From NCBI RefSeq assembly GCF_024297145.1, contig NZ_JANCTC010000006.1:248001-312000 (forward strand): a stretch of DNA of 64,000 nucleotides, in the 5' to 3' direction. Under the pieces are notes generated by a model. The model searched no databases. It was not told the DNA's origin and saw nothing but the letters and a program-made list of their open reading frames with translations. Below, piece after piece: positions 45,913 to 54,303 of the stretch (positions are counted from its first letter, which is position 1; every line of letters starts with the position of its first letter). Position numbers and translations under genes: made by a program. The stretch is from Mesorhizobium sp. LMG 17147 (lineage in GTDB: Bacteria; Pseudomonadota; Alphaproteobacteria; Rhizobiales; Rhizobiaceae).

Positions 45913-48465
45913 ATGCTTTATTTTTCGCGCTTCAAGATGATCCTGATCTGGCTGGCCGTGGCCGCCACAGTGGTCCTCGCTGCGCCCAACCTTTTTTCCG
46001 CCAGCACGCTGGCCAAGTTGCCCGACTGGGTGCCGAAGCGGCAGATGACGCTCGGCCTCGACTTGCAGGGCGGCTCGCACATCCTGCTCAGGATGGATCC
46101 GAACGATCTGATCAAGGATCGGCTGGAGACGACGCGCGACGAAATCAGGACGCTGCTGCGCGATGCCAAGATCGGCTATACCGGCCTTTCCGGAACGGGC
46201 CGCACGGTGCAGGTCCGCATCACCGATCCCGCACAGATCGACGCTGCCAAGACAGCCTTGAAACCATTGACCAATCCGGTGGCCGCAGGCCTGTTCAGCG
46301 GCGGCTCCATCCAGGAGATGACGCTGGATGATTCCGAGCCCGGCCTGCTCAAATTCTCCGTCACCGATGCGGGGATCAAATATCGCACCTCGACGGCGCT
46401 GACGCAGGCGATCCAGGTTGTCGAGCGTCGTGTCAACGAACTCGGCACCACCGAGCCGATCGTGCAGCGCCAAGGCGACGACCGTATCCTGGTGCAGGTG
46501 CCTGGTCTGCAGGATCCGCAACGGCTGAAGGAAATTCTTGGCCAGACTGCCAAGCTGACCTTCCAGATGGTCGACCAATCGATGCCGGTGCAGGACGCTC
46601 TGAACGGCCGTCCGCCGCCGGGATCCTCGGTGCTGTATTCGCAGGACGACCCGCCGGTTCCGTACCTGATCGAGAACCGCGTCATCGTTTCCGGCGAAAA
46701 CCTCGTCGATGCCCAGGCGACCTTCAACTCCCAGACCAACGAGCCGGTTGTTTCGTTCCGGTTCGATTCGAAAGGGGCGCAGCGGTTCGGCCAGGCGACC
46801 GCACAGAACGTCGGCAAGCTGTTTGCCATCATCCTCGATAATCAGGTGATTTCGGCGCCGCAGATCCGGGAACCGATCCCGGGCGGCACCGGACAGATAT
46901 CGGGGAATTTCACCGCCGAGAGCGCCAACGACCTCGCCGTGCTGCTGCGCGCCGGCGCCTTGCCAGCGACGCTGACGGTGATCGAAGAGCGGACGGTGGG
47001 GCCGGGACTTGGCCAGGATTCCATCCATGCCGGCAAGGTCGCCGGCATCATTGGGTCGATCCTGGTGGTGGCATTCATGTTCGTCGCCTACGGCTTCCTC
47101 GGCTTCCTCGCCAACATCGCGCTGGCGGTGCATGTGGCGATGATCGTCGGGCTGCTGTCGCTGCTTGGAGCGACACTGACCCTCCCCGGTATCGCCGGTA
47201 TCGTGCTGACCATCGGCATGGCGGTCGATTCGAACGTTCTCATCTATGAACGCATCCGCGAGGAGCGACGTGCCGGCCGCTCGGTCATTCAGGCAATCGA
47301 TACCGGTTTCAGCAAGGCGCTGGCGACCATCGTCGATTCCAACGTGACCTCACTGATCGCGACCGTGGTGCTGTTCTGGCTCGGAACCGGGCCGGTGAAG
47401 GGCTTTGCCGTCACCTATGCCATCGGCATCCTGACCACGGTCTTCACCGCCTTCACCTTCACACGCCTGCTCGTGTCGATCTGGCTTCGCCGCGCCCGTC
47501 CGAAGGAGTTGCCGCGGGCGCCTGTGACGTTCATTCCACCAGGCACGAAAATTCCGTTCATGGGTATCCGCCGCTGGACGTTCACACTGTCCAGCGTGCT
47601 TTCGGTGCTGTCGGTCATCGGCTTCATGACCATCGACATAAATTACGGCATCGATTTCAAGGGCGGCTCACTGATCGAGGTGCAGTCCAAGGCCGGCAAT
47701 GCCGATCTGGCCGACATCCGCGGCAGGCTGACGGAACTTAATATCGGCGAGGTGCAGGTTCAGCAGTTCGGCGAACCGAACGACGTGCTGATCCGCGTCG
47801 GCACGCAGGCGGGCGGCGAGAACGCTGAGCAGACCGTCATCGACAAGGTGCGCGGCGAGCTGCAGGATCAGTATGATTTCCGCCGCGTCGAAGTGGTGGG
47901 GCCGACGGTCTCGGGTGAGCTTGCCAAGCAAGGCACCATCGCCATGCTTATCGCGCTGCTCGGCATCCTGATCTATGTCTGGTTCCGTTTCGAATGGCAG
48001 TTCGCGGTCGGCGCCATCGTTGCGACCGTGCACGACGTGGTCATGACGATCGGCTTCTTCGTTATCACCGGCCTGGAATTCAACCAGTCGTCGCTGGCGG
48101 CGATCCTCACCATCATCGGTTATTCGCTCAACGACACCATCGTCGTCTATGACCGCGTTCGCGAGGATCTGCGAAAATACAAGCGAATGCCGCTGCCGCA
48201 ACTGCTGAACAACGCCATCAACGAGACGCTGTCGAGGACGACGCTGACCTCGGTGACGACGATCCTGGCGTTGCTGGCGCTGGTGCTGTTCGGCGGCGAG
48301 GTGATCCGCTCGTTCACCATGGCGATGCTGTTCGGCGTCGTGTTCGGCACTTATTCGTCGATCTTTATCGCCGCGCCACTGCTTATCCTGTTCAAGCTGC
48401 GGCCGCAGGCCACAGCGTCCGATGAGGAAAAGCCGGTGGGCGGCGGCAAAGCCATAGCTACCTGA
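45913..48465 (+). CDS. secDF: protein translocase subunit SecDF (fused SecD-SecF)
   Basis: An 850-residue fusion of SecD (about 1-515) and SecF (about 540-835). It has twelve predicted transmembrane helices in two RND-like sets and large periplasmic P1 and P4 domains. Motifs: LGLDLQGGSHILLR (47-60), GMAVDSNVLIYERIREE in SecD TM4, INYGIDFKGGSLIEVQ at the SecF start and GYSLNDTIVVYDRVREDLRK in SecF. SecDF uses proton flow to pull proteins out of SecYEG. It follows the truncated paralog by 88 bases and precedes an Mth938-like gene. Confidence 0.96.
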   Translation: MLYFSRFKMILIWLAVAATVVLAAPNLFSASTLAKLPDWVPKRQMTLGLDLQGGSHILLRMDPNDLIKDRLETTRDEIRTLLRDAKIGYTGLSGTGRTVQVRITDPAQIDAAKTALKPLTNPVAAGLFSGGSIQEMTLDDSEPGLLKFSVTDAGIKYRTSTALTQAIQVVERRVNELGTTEPIVQRQGDDRILVQVPGLQDPQRLKEILGQTAKLTFQMVDQSMPVQDALNGRPPPGSSVLYSQDDPPVPYLIENRVIVSGENLVDAQATFNSQTNEPVVSFRFDSKGAQRFGQATAQNVGKLFAIILDNQVISAPQIREPIPGGTGQISGNFTAESANDLAVLLRAGALPATLTVIEERTVGPGLGQDSIHAGKVAGIIGSILVVAFMFVAYGFLGFLANIALAVHVAMIVGLLSLLGATLTLPGIAGIVLTIGMAVDSNVLIYERIREERRAGRSVIQAIDTGFSKALATIVDSNVTSLIATVVLFWLGTGPVKGFAVTYAIGILTTVFTAFTFTRLLVSIWLRRARPKELPRAPVTFIPPGTKIPFMGIRRWTFTLSSVLSVLSVIGFMTIDINYGIDFKGGSLIEVQSKAGNADLADIRGRLTELNIGEVQVQQFGEPNDVLIRVGTQAGGENAEQTVIDKVRGELQDQYDFRRVEVVGPTVSGELAKQGTIAMLIALLGILIYVWFRFEWQFAVGAIVATVHDVVMTIGFFVITGLEFNQSSLAAILTIIGYSLNDTIVVYDRVREDLRKYKRMPLPQLLNNAINETLSRTTLTSVTTILALLALVLFGGEVIRSFTMAMLFGVVFGTYSSIFIAAPLLILFKLRPQATASDEEKPVGGGKAIAT

Positions 48466-48480
48466 CGGCTTGCCTCAAAA

Positions 48481-48870
48481 GTGGCCAAGGGCATCGTCAT
48501 ACGCGAGGCGCATTTCCCAGGCCGCGCACCGATCGAGGCTTACGGCAATGGCGGTTTCCGCTTTGCCGACATGTCGCATCGCGGCTCGCTGCTGTGCCTG
48601 CCTTCTGGCATCTATGGCTGGGAGCCGGCCGATCCGTTGGCGCTGACGGCAGCGGATTTCGTCAAGCTGTTCAACGAGGCCGCCAAGGTTGAGATCCTGC
48701 TGGTCGGCAGCGGCAAGGATCTGAGGCCATTGCCTGCAGCGCTGCTGGCCGCGCTGAAAGAAGCGGGCATTTCCGCCGATCCGATGTCGACGGGAGCGGC
48801 GGTGCGGACCTATAATGTGCTGCTGGCGGAAGACCGCGCCGTGGCCGCAGCACTCATCGCCGTCGACTGA
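48481..48870 (+). CDS. Mth938-like domain protein
   Basis: A 129-residue protein with a GTG start, 15 bases after secDF. The opening GNGGFRFADMSHRGSLLCLP, SGIYGWEP and VEILLVGSGKDLRPLP, and the final MSTGAAVRTYNVLLAEDRAV, match the Mth938/AAMDC (DUF498) family, homologous to the human complex I assembly factor NDUFAF3. Together with the NDUFAF6-like gene directly downstream this suggests a role near respiratory complex I assembly (inference). Confidence 0.85.
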   Translation: MAKGIVIREAHFPGRAPIEAYGNGGFRFADMSHRGSLLCLPSGIYGWEPADPLALTAADFVKLFNEAAKVEILLVGSGKDLRPLPAALLAALKEAGISADPMSTGAAVRTYNVLLAEDRAVAAALIAVD

Positions 48871-48871
48871 C

Positions 48872-49723
48872 GTGGCCGAAAACACCAAAGTCGTCATGGA
48901 GACGGTGCGTGCCGCCGACCATCACCGCTATCTCAGCGTGCTCTATGCGCCCGAGAACAAGCGCGACGCGCTGTTTTCGCTCTATGCCTTCAACGCCGAA
49001 ATCGCCGGCATTCGCGATCGCATCCACGAGGCGCTGCCGGGCGAGGTGCGGCTGCAATGGTGGCGAGACGTCATCGCCGCCGAAGAGCATCGGGCAAAGG
49101 TCGGCCATCCCGTGGCGGACGCGCTGAGGGCGACCATTTCCGCTCACCGCCTGCCTAAGGCCGCCTTCGAGAACATGCTCGAAGCGCGCATCTTCGATCT
49201 CTATGACGATCCGATGCCGTCGCGCACCGATCTCGAAGGCTATTGCGGCGAGACTGCCGCAGCACTCATCCAGCTTGCGGCGATGGTGCTCGATTCGGTC
49301 CAAGCACCACGCTTTGCCGAACTTGCCGGCAGGGCAGGTTGTGCGCAAGCGATGACCGGTCTCCTGCTTCTGTTGCCGCTGCATCGCAAGCGGGGACAGT
49401 GCTTTGTCCCGGCCGATATTTTGGCGGCGGCGGGATCGTCGCCGCAAGAATTCGTTGCGGGCGACGGCGGGCCGGGCGCGGAACGCGCGGTCGCCGCGAT
49501 GATCGCGCTGGCACGCGAGCATCTTTCCGCTTTCGAGCAGGGGGCGTTCGCTCTGCCGGTTTCACTGCGCCCGGCCTTTCTGCCGCTGGCTCTGACGCGC
49601 GCCTATCTCGACAAGATGGACGGCTCCCGCCATTCACCGCTTGATAGCGCGGTGCGGCTTTCGGCCTTGCGCCGGCATTGGCTCTTGTTCCGGCGCGCGA
49701 CACGGGGCTGGCCGGTCGCATAG
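48872..49723 (+). CDS. squalene/phytoene synthase-family protein, NDUFAF6-like
   Basis: A 283-residue member of the trans-isoprenyl synthase superfamily. The Asp-rich motifs needed for catalysis in squalene or phytoene synthases are degraded: the first reads AGIRDRIHEA and the second CFVPADIL. The phrase FNAEIAGIRD...RLQWWRD matches the layout of the human complex I assembly factor NDUFAF6, so a non-catalytic assembly role is likelier than lipid synthesis. The GTG at 48872 lies 1 base after the Mth938-like stop; an ATG at 48896 is an alternative. Confidence 0.85.
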   Translation: MAENTKVVMETVRAADHHRYLSVLYAPENKRDALFSLYAFNAEIAGIRDRIHEALPGEVRLQWWRDVIAAEEHRAKVGHPVADALRATISAHRLPKAAFENMLEARIFDLYDDPMPSRTDLEGYCGETAAALIQLAAMVLDSVQAPRFAELAGRAGCAQAMTGLLLLLPLHRKRGQCFVPADILAAAGSSPQEFVAGDGGPGAERAVAAMIALAREHLSAFEQGAFALPVSLRPAFLPLALTRAYLDKMDGSRHSPLDSAVRLSALRRHWLLFRRATRGWPVA

Positions 49724-49750
49724 TTGGCTGCCGCGTAGCCAACCCGACCG

Positions 49751-51160
49751 TTATTCCGCAGCTTGCGCTGTTGCAGGCAGCCCCAGCCATTCGCGGCAGT
49801 CGGCCAGCGCGCGCGATGTCACCGCGTGCCGCTTGGCGACCGTCTTGTCCTTGCCGCGCAGCCGCTTGCCTTCGATCTTTGGCGCCTCTACAGGCGGGAA
49901 CAGGCCGAAATTGACGTTCATCGGCTGGAAGGATCGCTTTCCCGGCTCGTCGTCGGAGACAATATGGCCGCCGGTGATGTGGTTGAGCAGCGCGCCGAAA
50001 GCGGTGGTCAAGGGCGGCAGGGACGGCGCATGGCCAAGCCTTTCGGCGGCGGCGAAACGCCCGGCGAGCAGGCCGATGGCGGCACTCTCGACATAGCCCT
50101 CGCAGCCGGTGATCTGGCCGGCAAAACGCAAGCCGGGCCGCGACTTCAACTGCAGCGAAGCGTCGAGCAGCGTCGGCGAATTGATGTAGGTGTTGCGGTG
50201 CAGGCCACCGAGGCGGGCGAATTCGGCGTGTTCCAGCCCGGGAATGGTGCGGAATATGCGCACCTGCTCGGCGTGCTTCAGCTTGGTCTGGAAGCCGACC
50301 ATGTTATAGAGCGTGCCCAGCGCATTGTCCTGGCGAAGCTGAACGACGGCATACGCCTTTACAGACGGATTATGCGCATTGGTCAGTCCCATCGGCTTCA
50401 TCGGCCCGTAGCGCAATGTCTCGACGCCGCGCTCGGCCATCACCTCGATCGGCAGGCAGCCGTCGAAATAGGGCGTGCCTTCCCATTGCTTGAATTCGGT
50501 TTTCTGGCCGTGGACCAGCGCCTGCACGAAGGCAAGGTACTGTTCCTTATCCATCGGGCAGTTGATGTAATCCTTGCCGGTGCCGCCGGGGCCGACCTTG
50601 TCGTAGCGCGACTGGAACCAGCAGATGTCCATGTCGATTGTGTCGAAATGGACGATCGGCGCGATGGCGTCGAAGAAGGCGAGCGCGTCGGCGCCGGTTG
50701 CTTCCGCGATCGACTGGGCGAGCGAAGGCGCGGTCAGCGGGCCGGTGGCAACGATCGCCTGGTCCCAATCCGCCGGCGGCAGGCCGGGCACTTCCTCACG
50801 CTGGATGGTGATGAGCGGGTGGGCTTCGAGCGTTCTGGTCACCGCGTCGGAAAACCCGTCGCGGTCAACGGCAAGCGCACCGCCGGCCGGCACCTGGTGA
50901 GCATCGCCGGCGCTCATGATCAGTGAACCGGCCAGCCGCATTTCGGCGTGCAGCAGGCCGACGGCATTGGTTTGCGCATCGTCGGAGCGGAAGGAATTGG
51001 AACAGACGAGCTCGGCCAGCCCGTCGGTCTTGTGCGCGTCGGTGCCGCGGACGGGACGCATTTCATGCAGGACAACGGGAACGCCGGCTTCGGCCGCCTG
51101 CCAGGCGGCTTCGGAGCCGGCAAGTCCACCGCCGATAACGTGAATGGGGTTCTTGTCCAT
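49751..51160 (-). CDS. trmFO: tRNA (uracil-54) methyltransferase TrmFO, folate/FAD-dependent
   Basis: A 469-residue flavoprotein making ribothymidine-54 in tRNA from methylene-THF. The FAD-binding [12 protein letters not shown] follows MDKNPIHVI. Conserved [32 protein letters not shown] and [20 protein letters not shown] identify TrmFO rather than GidA. The start at 51160 is chosen because the FAD motif begins at once; a longer reading would run through the sRNA array upstream. Convergent with the NDUFAF6-like gene, 27 bases apart. Confidence 0.95.
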   Translation of the reverse strand: MDKNPIHVIGGGLAGSEAAWQAAEAGVPVVLHEMRPVRGTDAHKTDGLAELVCSNSFRSDDAQTNAVGLLHAEMRLAGSLIMSAGDAHQVPAGGALAVDRDGFSDAVTRTLEAHPLITIQREEVPGLPPADWDQAIVATGPLTAPSLAQSIAEATGADALAFFDAIAPIVHFDTIDMDICWFQSRYDKVGPGGTGKDYINCPMDKEQYLAFVQALVHGQKTEFKQWEGTPYFDGCLPIEVMAERGVETLRYGPMKPMGLTNAHNPSVKAYAVVQLRQDNALGTLYNMVGFQTKLKHAEQVRIFRTIPGLEHAEFARLGGLHRNTYINSPTLLDASLQLKSRPGLRFAGQITGCEGYVESAAIGLLAGRFAAAERLGHAPSLPPLTTAFGALLNHITGGHIVSDDEPGKRSFQPMNVNFGLFPPVEAPKIEGKRLRGKDKTVAKRHAVTSRALADCREWLGLPATAQAAE

Positions 51161-51239
51161 GAGCGCCGAAATAGTCGCTTGGCGCAAGGATTGCAATTGC
51201 CACGCGGGAGAATGGCTGACGGGGGAAGCCGCCTCAAAA

Positions 51240-51366
51240 CAACAACACCCGCCGGGGGAGGAGGTCCGGCGGGTGTCGTTTTGTTGGTCGATCCTCGGGA
51301 GGAGGTGAAGATCGACCGTATTCGTCATTGCCGGGGAGGAGGTCGGCTTTGACGAAATTCTTTTCG
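51240..51366 (-). ncRNA. CcsR/cuckoo-type sRNA unit, distal copy
   Basis: Read on the minus strand, three successive stem-loops each display CCTCCTCCC: (1) 51324-51353, (2) 51286-51317 with a perfect 8-bp stem, (3) 51245-51276 with a perfect 11-bp stem and loop ACCTCCTCCC, followed by TGTTGTTTTG as a terminator-like tail. The unit begins AAGAATTTCGTC. The loops are complementary to ribosome-binding sites (GGGAGGAGG). Structure and position after DUF1127 genes match alphaproteobacterial CcsR/cuckoo RNAs. It is the tandem second copy of the unit at 51408-51530. Confidence 0.75.
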
Positions 51367-51407
51367 CCATTTGAAGGGCGCGAAACCCTTTTAGAAATAA
51401 CCTGGAA

Positions 51408-51530
51408 ACAACGCCCGCCGGGGGAGGAGGTCCGGCGGGCGCCGTTTTTGTGGTCAACCCTCGGGAGGAGGTGAAGGCTGACCGTATCCGTCAGGGTCGG
51501 GGAGGAGGTCGACCCTGGCGAAATTCTTGT
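51408..51530 (-). ncRNA. CcsR/cuckoo-type sRNA unit, proximal copy
   Basis: Minus strand, beginning 2 bases after the stop of the second DUF1127 gene. Hairpin 1: 8-bp perfect stem 51492-51499 / 51510-51517 with loop ACCTCCTCCC. Hairpin 2: 51452-51483, GGTCA/TGACC stem with the same loop motif. Hairpin 3: 10-bp perfect stem 51412-51421 / 51432-51441 with loop ACCTCCTCCC, then TTGTTT. The closeness to the coding stop suggests release from the DUF1127 3' UTR by processing. Confidence 0.78.
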
Positions 51531-51532
51531 GG

Positions 51533-51673
51533 TTAGATCGCCTTGCGAGCGATCATCTTGATTTCGTCGCGGACGATGCCGAGATCGTTGAGCTGGCGGT
51601 TCGACAGGCGACCCAGCTCGGTAACCGTCTCGCGGTAGACGCGCCAGTTACGATAGTTGCGGATCAGGTTCAT
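51533..51673 (-). CDS. DUF1127 small protein (second of pair)
   Basis: A 46-residue basic protein, MNLIRNYRNWRVYRETVTEL then GRLSNRQLNDLGIVRDEIKM, ending IARKAI. The pattern RxYRxTVxELxxLSxRxLxDLGIxRxxI is the DUF1127 signature. Small DUF1127 proteins in Rhodobacter (CcaF1) bind RNA and affect maturation of the sRNAs encoded behind them; here the hairpin array follows 14 bases after the stop. Its first nine residues are identical to those of the other copy. Confidence 0.9.
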   Translation of the reverse strand: MNLIRNYRNWRVYRETVTELGRLSNRQLNDLGIVRDEIKMIARKAI

Positions 51674-51721
51674 TGTCGTTCTCTTTTCAAAACTGGTTCG
51701 GACCATTTGCGGCCCGAAGGA

Positions 51722-51862
51722 TTAGACCGACTTGCGGGCGACGTAGTGAATGTCGCTGCGGCTGATGCCGAGATCGGTCAGTTCACGGGTGCTCAGGCGG
51801 CTCAGCTCGGACACGGTGTCCCTATAGCGGCGCCAGTTGCGATAGTTGCGGATCAGGTTCAT
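51722..51862 (-). CDS. DUF1127 small protein (first of pair)
   Basis: A 46-residue protein, MNLIRNYRNWRRYRDTVSEL then SRLSTRELTDLGISRSDIHY, ending VARKSV. It has the same DUF1127 pattern as the next gene, 48 bases downstream, and is clearly a tandem duplicate of it. Its promoter should be in 51863-52000, shared with the divergent DUF2157 gene. It could regulate mRNA decay or phosphate and stress responses, as proposed for family members. Confidence 0.9.
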   Translation of the reverse strand: MNLIRNYRNWRRYRDTVSELSRLSTRELTDLGISRSDIHYVARKSV

Positions 51863-52084
51863 GGTAGTCTCGTTTCGTCTTTCTTTCGGATCATTCCGTC
51901 TTTGTGTGCACCGTGAAAATAGGTGGGGTCATATCGATTTAAAAGCGCTATTGGTGCATGGCAGCAATGCAAATTGTGCAATGCAACATTAACGCGCGTG
52001 CGGTTTTCCGCCCAGATCGGAAAATGCCGTTAGGTCAAACGCTTGGCCGGACAAGCTGAAAGGACCAAGCAGAGGGGGAGGGGC

Positions 52085-53203
52085 ATGGCGAGCTATTCGT
52101 CACGGGTCAGGTCGGATATCGCACGATGGCAACAGGCCGGCCTGATCGACGCGCCGACAGCCGTTGCGCTGACGCGCGACGTCGAGGCAAACGAACGCAA
52201 ATCGCTGAGTTTCGGCTCGATCCTGGCGATGATGGCGGCGCTGCTGTTCGGCGCCGCTATCCTGATCTTCATCGCCGCCAACTGGGAAGTCATCCCGCGG
52301 TTGGTGCGGGTCGCGGCACTTTTTGCCGTTATCCTTGCCGGCTATGTCGGCGGGGCGGTGCTGAAGATGCGCGACCATGCGGCGATCGGCGAGGCGCTGT
52401 GGATCGTCGCGGCAGCAGCGTTCGGCGGATCGATCGCGCTGATCGGCCAGATGTATCATTTGTCGGGCGACGAGGCCTCGGCCTTGATCACCTGGGGCGC
52501 CGGCACGGCGCTCGCGGCGGTGGCGCTGCGCTCAAACCCGCTGACCGTCGCTGCCGTCGGCATCGCCGATGCCTGGCTGTTCCTGAGAGGGTTCGACTAC
52601 TTCCGGCGCACGGAATTTCCGCATCTCTTCGTGGTCATGGCAGTAATTCTGTTCGCCGTTTCGTTCTGGACGCGCAGCCAGGCGGCGCGCCACCTGATCA
52701 TCCTGTCGGTCCTTTTCTACCTCGTGCTGTTGGCCATGGAATACGACACGCTGCAAGTCGCCATCCCGCTCGTTGCCGCGTCGGTGCTGCTTTTTACCGC
52801 TGCGATCTTTGCTGCCGGGCCGGTCGAGAGGGTTTTGCAACTCGGCGGCAGGTTATCCTTGCACGCGCTGATCGGCTTTCTCACCGGCCTGGCGATGATC
52901 CAATTCGAACTGGCGGATGAAAGCAGCTACAATAGCGGCTTCGCCATTGCCTCGGCTGTTGCGCTGGCCGGCATCGTCGCGGCGATCGTGCTGGGCGGCC
53001 GCGAGAGCCGCGGACTGCGCTGGGTTGCCTATGCGGGCTTCGCCTTCGAACTCGCCATCATTTATGTGGTGATGCTGCAATCAATGCTCGACACGGCAGG
53101 CTTCTTGCTTGCGGCGGCGGTGCTTCTCGCCGTTCTTGCTTTCATTATCATCCGCGTAGAAAAGCGTATGAACGCCTCGAACATGACAGGAGCGGCGGCA
53201 TGA
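52085..53203 (+). CDS. DUF2157 multi-span membrane protein
   Basis: A 372-residue inner-membrane protein with about ten predicted helices. The short soluble N-terminus (VRSDIARWQQAGLIDAPTAVAL) and first helices with ILIFIAANWEVIPRLVRVA are the DUF2157 hallmark. The function of the family is unknown. The start at 52085 (MASYSSRVRSD) has GGGGAGGGGC before it. It overlaps the next gene by 4 bases (ATGA), and such DUF2157-GDYXXLXY pairs are common, so the two probably work together in the membrane. Confidence 0.87.
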   Translation: MASYSSRVRSDIARWQQAGLIDAPTAVALTRDVEANERKSLSFGSILAMMAALLFGAAILIFIAANWEVIPRLVRVAALFAVILAGYVGGAVLKMRDHAAIGEALWIVAAAAFGGSIALIGQMYHLSGDEASALITWGAGTALAAVALRSNPLTVAAVGIADAWLFLRGFDYFRRTEFPHLFVVMAVILFAVSFWTRSQAARHLIILSVLFYLVLLAMEYDTLQVAIPLVAASVLLFTAAIFAAGPVERVLQLGGRLSLHALIGFLTGLAMIQFELADESSYNSGFAIASAVALAGIVAAIVLGGRESRGLRWVAYAGFAFELAIIYVVMLQSMLDTAGFLLAAAVLLAVLAFIIIRVEKRMNASNMTGAAA

Positions 53204-53784
53204 TGACCGGCAAAAGACTGATCGTCTCGGCGCTGGTCCTGGCGCTCGTCCAGATCGGCTTTCTGAGCTGGATCATCGCCGGACGCGCGGCGATCCTGCG
53301 CGATGGCAAGCAGGTCCTGCTCAGGGTCGAGCCGATCGATCCGCGCGATCTCTTGCGCGGTGACTACATTCTGCTCGGCTACGATATTTCGCGCATACCG
53401 GTGAAACTGATCGGCAATATTCCGGCCGGCAAGCTTTCCAGCGAGGAAACGTCGATCGTGGTCAGGCTGAAGCAGGGCGGTGATGGCTATTGGGGGCCGA
53501 CCGCGGCTTGGTTCGGGCAAGCGCCGGCGCCGGCAGCATCCGGCGAAGCCGATATCGTCGGACACGTCTCCGAGGGCTGGGATATCAGCCAGGGAGCAAC
53601 GACGATCGCGCCGGAGTACGGCATCGAGCGCTTCTATCTGCCGGAAGGCGAGGCGATAGCGATCCAGAACGACATGCGGGTGCGGCCGTTCGGCATCCGC
53701 GTGGCGATCGCGGCCAACGGCACGGCGCAGATCAAGGCGCTGGTGGACGGCGACAAGACACTGTTCGAGGAGCCGCTTTATTAG
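53200..53784 (+). CDS. GDYXXLXY-domain membrane-anchored protein
   Basis: A 194-residue protein with one N-terminal helix (LIVSALVLALVQIGFLSWII) and a periplasmic part. The name-giving motif appears as GDYILLGY (about 55-62), preceded by EPIDPRDLLR; the later YLPEGEAIAIQNDMRVR also fits the family. It is translationally coupled to the DUF2157 gene. Function unknown. Confidence 0.88.
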   Translation: MMTGKRLIVSALVLALVQIGFLSWIIAGRAAILRDGKQVLLRVEPIDPRDLLRGDYILLGYDISRIPVKLIGNIPAGKLSSEETSIVVRLKQGGDGYWGPTAAWFGQAPAPAASGEADIVGHVSEGWDISQGATTIAPEYGIERFYLPEGEAIAIQNDMRVRPFGIRVAIAANGTAQIKALVDGDKTLFEEPLY

Positions 53785-53876
53785 ATCGCGCTACTGCCTT
53801 GCCAATGACCCTCCTTCGCCAGGGCTTCAGAGGAGCTTCGAGTGGCCTGCCACCCGAAGCTCGAAGAGCGAAGGGA

Positions 53877-53961
53877 TGGTGCGGATGAAGGGACTCGAAC
53901 CCCCACGCCTTTCGGCACTGGAACCTAAATCCAGGGCGTCTACCAATTCCGCCACATCCGC
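53877..53961 (-). tRNA. tRNA-Leu (TAG), CCA encoded
   Basis: Minus-strand GCGGATGTGGCGGAATTGG start, anticodon arm CTGGA-TTTAGGT-TCCAG (anticodon TAG), a long variable arm (TGCCGAAAGGCG), GGTTCGAGTCC T-arm, and acceptor closing CATCCGC-A-CCA. The 85-base length and class II variable arm fit Leu. Confidence 0.96.
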
Positions 53962-54303
53962 ATTGCCCGGCCAATCCCATGTAGCCATCATTCTGTCAAT
54001 GTCAGAGCTCACATCGGCATCATTGGCCGGAATGCAAAGATGGTTGAAAATCAGCGTCGCCTGTGACAAAAGGCGTGTCGAATGTGACGGGACGCGACGA
54101 TCCGCTTCTGCAGAATGTGATAAGAAGTAGGAAAAACAAAGACTTATTCACATTTTGGAGCGTATTTCTGGAGGATTTGTGCCGCGTTGAGCGGACAGAT
54201 CGCCAAGTCCGCACCAAAAGCCATTCCCGGCAAGATCATACCGGCAGGCTGTAAGCGGCAGGGGCCGTTTGACTGCCTCATTGGTGGAAACAAAGGTTTT
54301 ATG
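53962..54303. other. tRNA-Leu to tig intergenic region
   Basis: About 340 bases without a credible gene. It should hold the promoters of tRNA-Leu (minus) and tig (plus). An AT-rich stretch (54120-54160, aagtaggaaaaacaaagac...ttattcac) is the likeliest tig promoter zone, but I cannot place boxes with confidence. Confidence 0.4.

Noticed and set aside
51240..51530. GGGAGGAGG repeats read on the plus strand as strong ribosome-binding sites
   Set aside because: No start codon and frame follows any of the six copies at proper spacing; they are hairpin loops whose minus-strand sense is anti-SD.
51527..51916. A 129-residue plus-strand frame in the DUF1127 region
   Set aside because: Reverse complement of the two DUF1127 genes; its apparent internal repeat is only their duplication.
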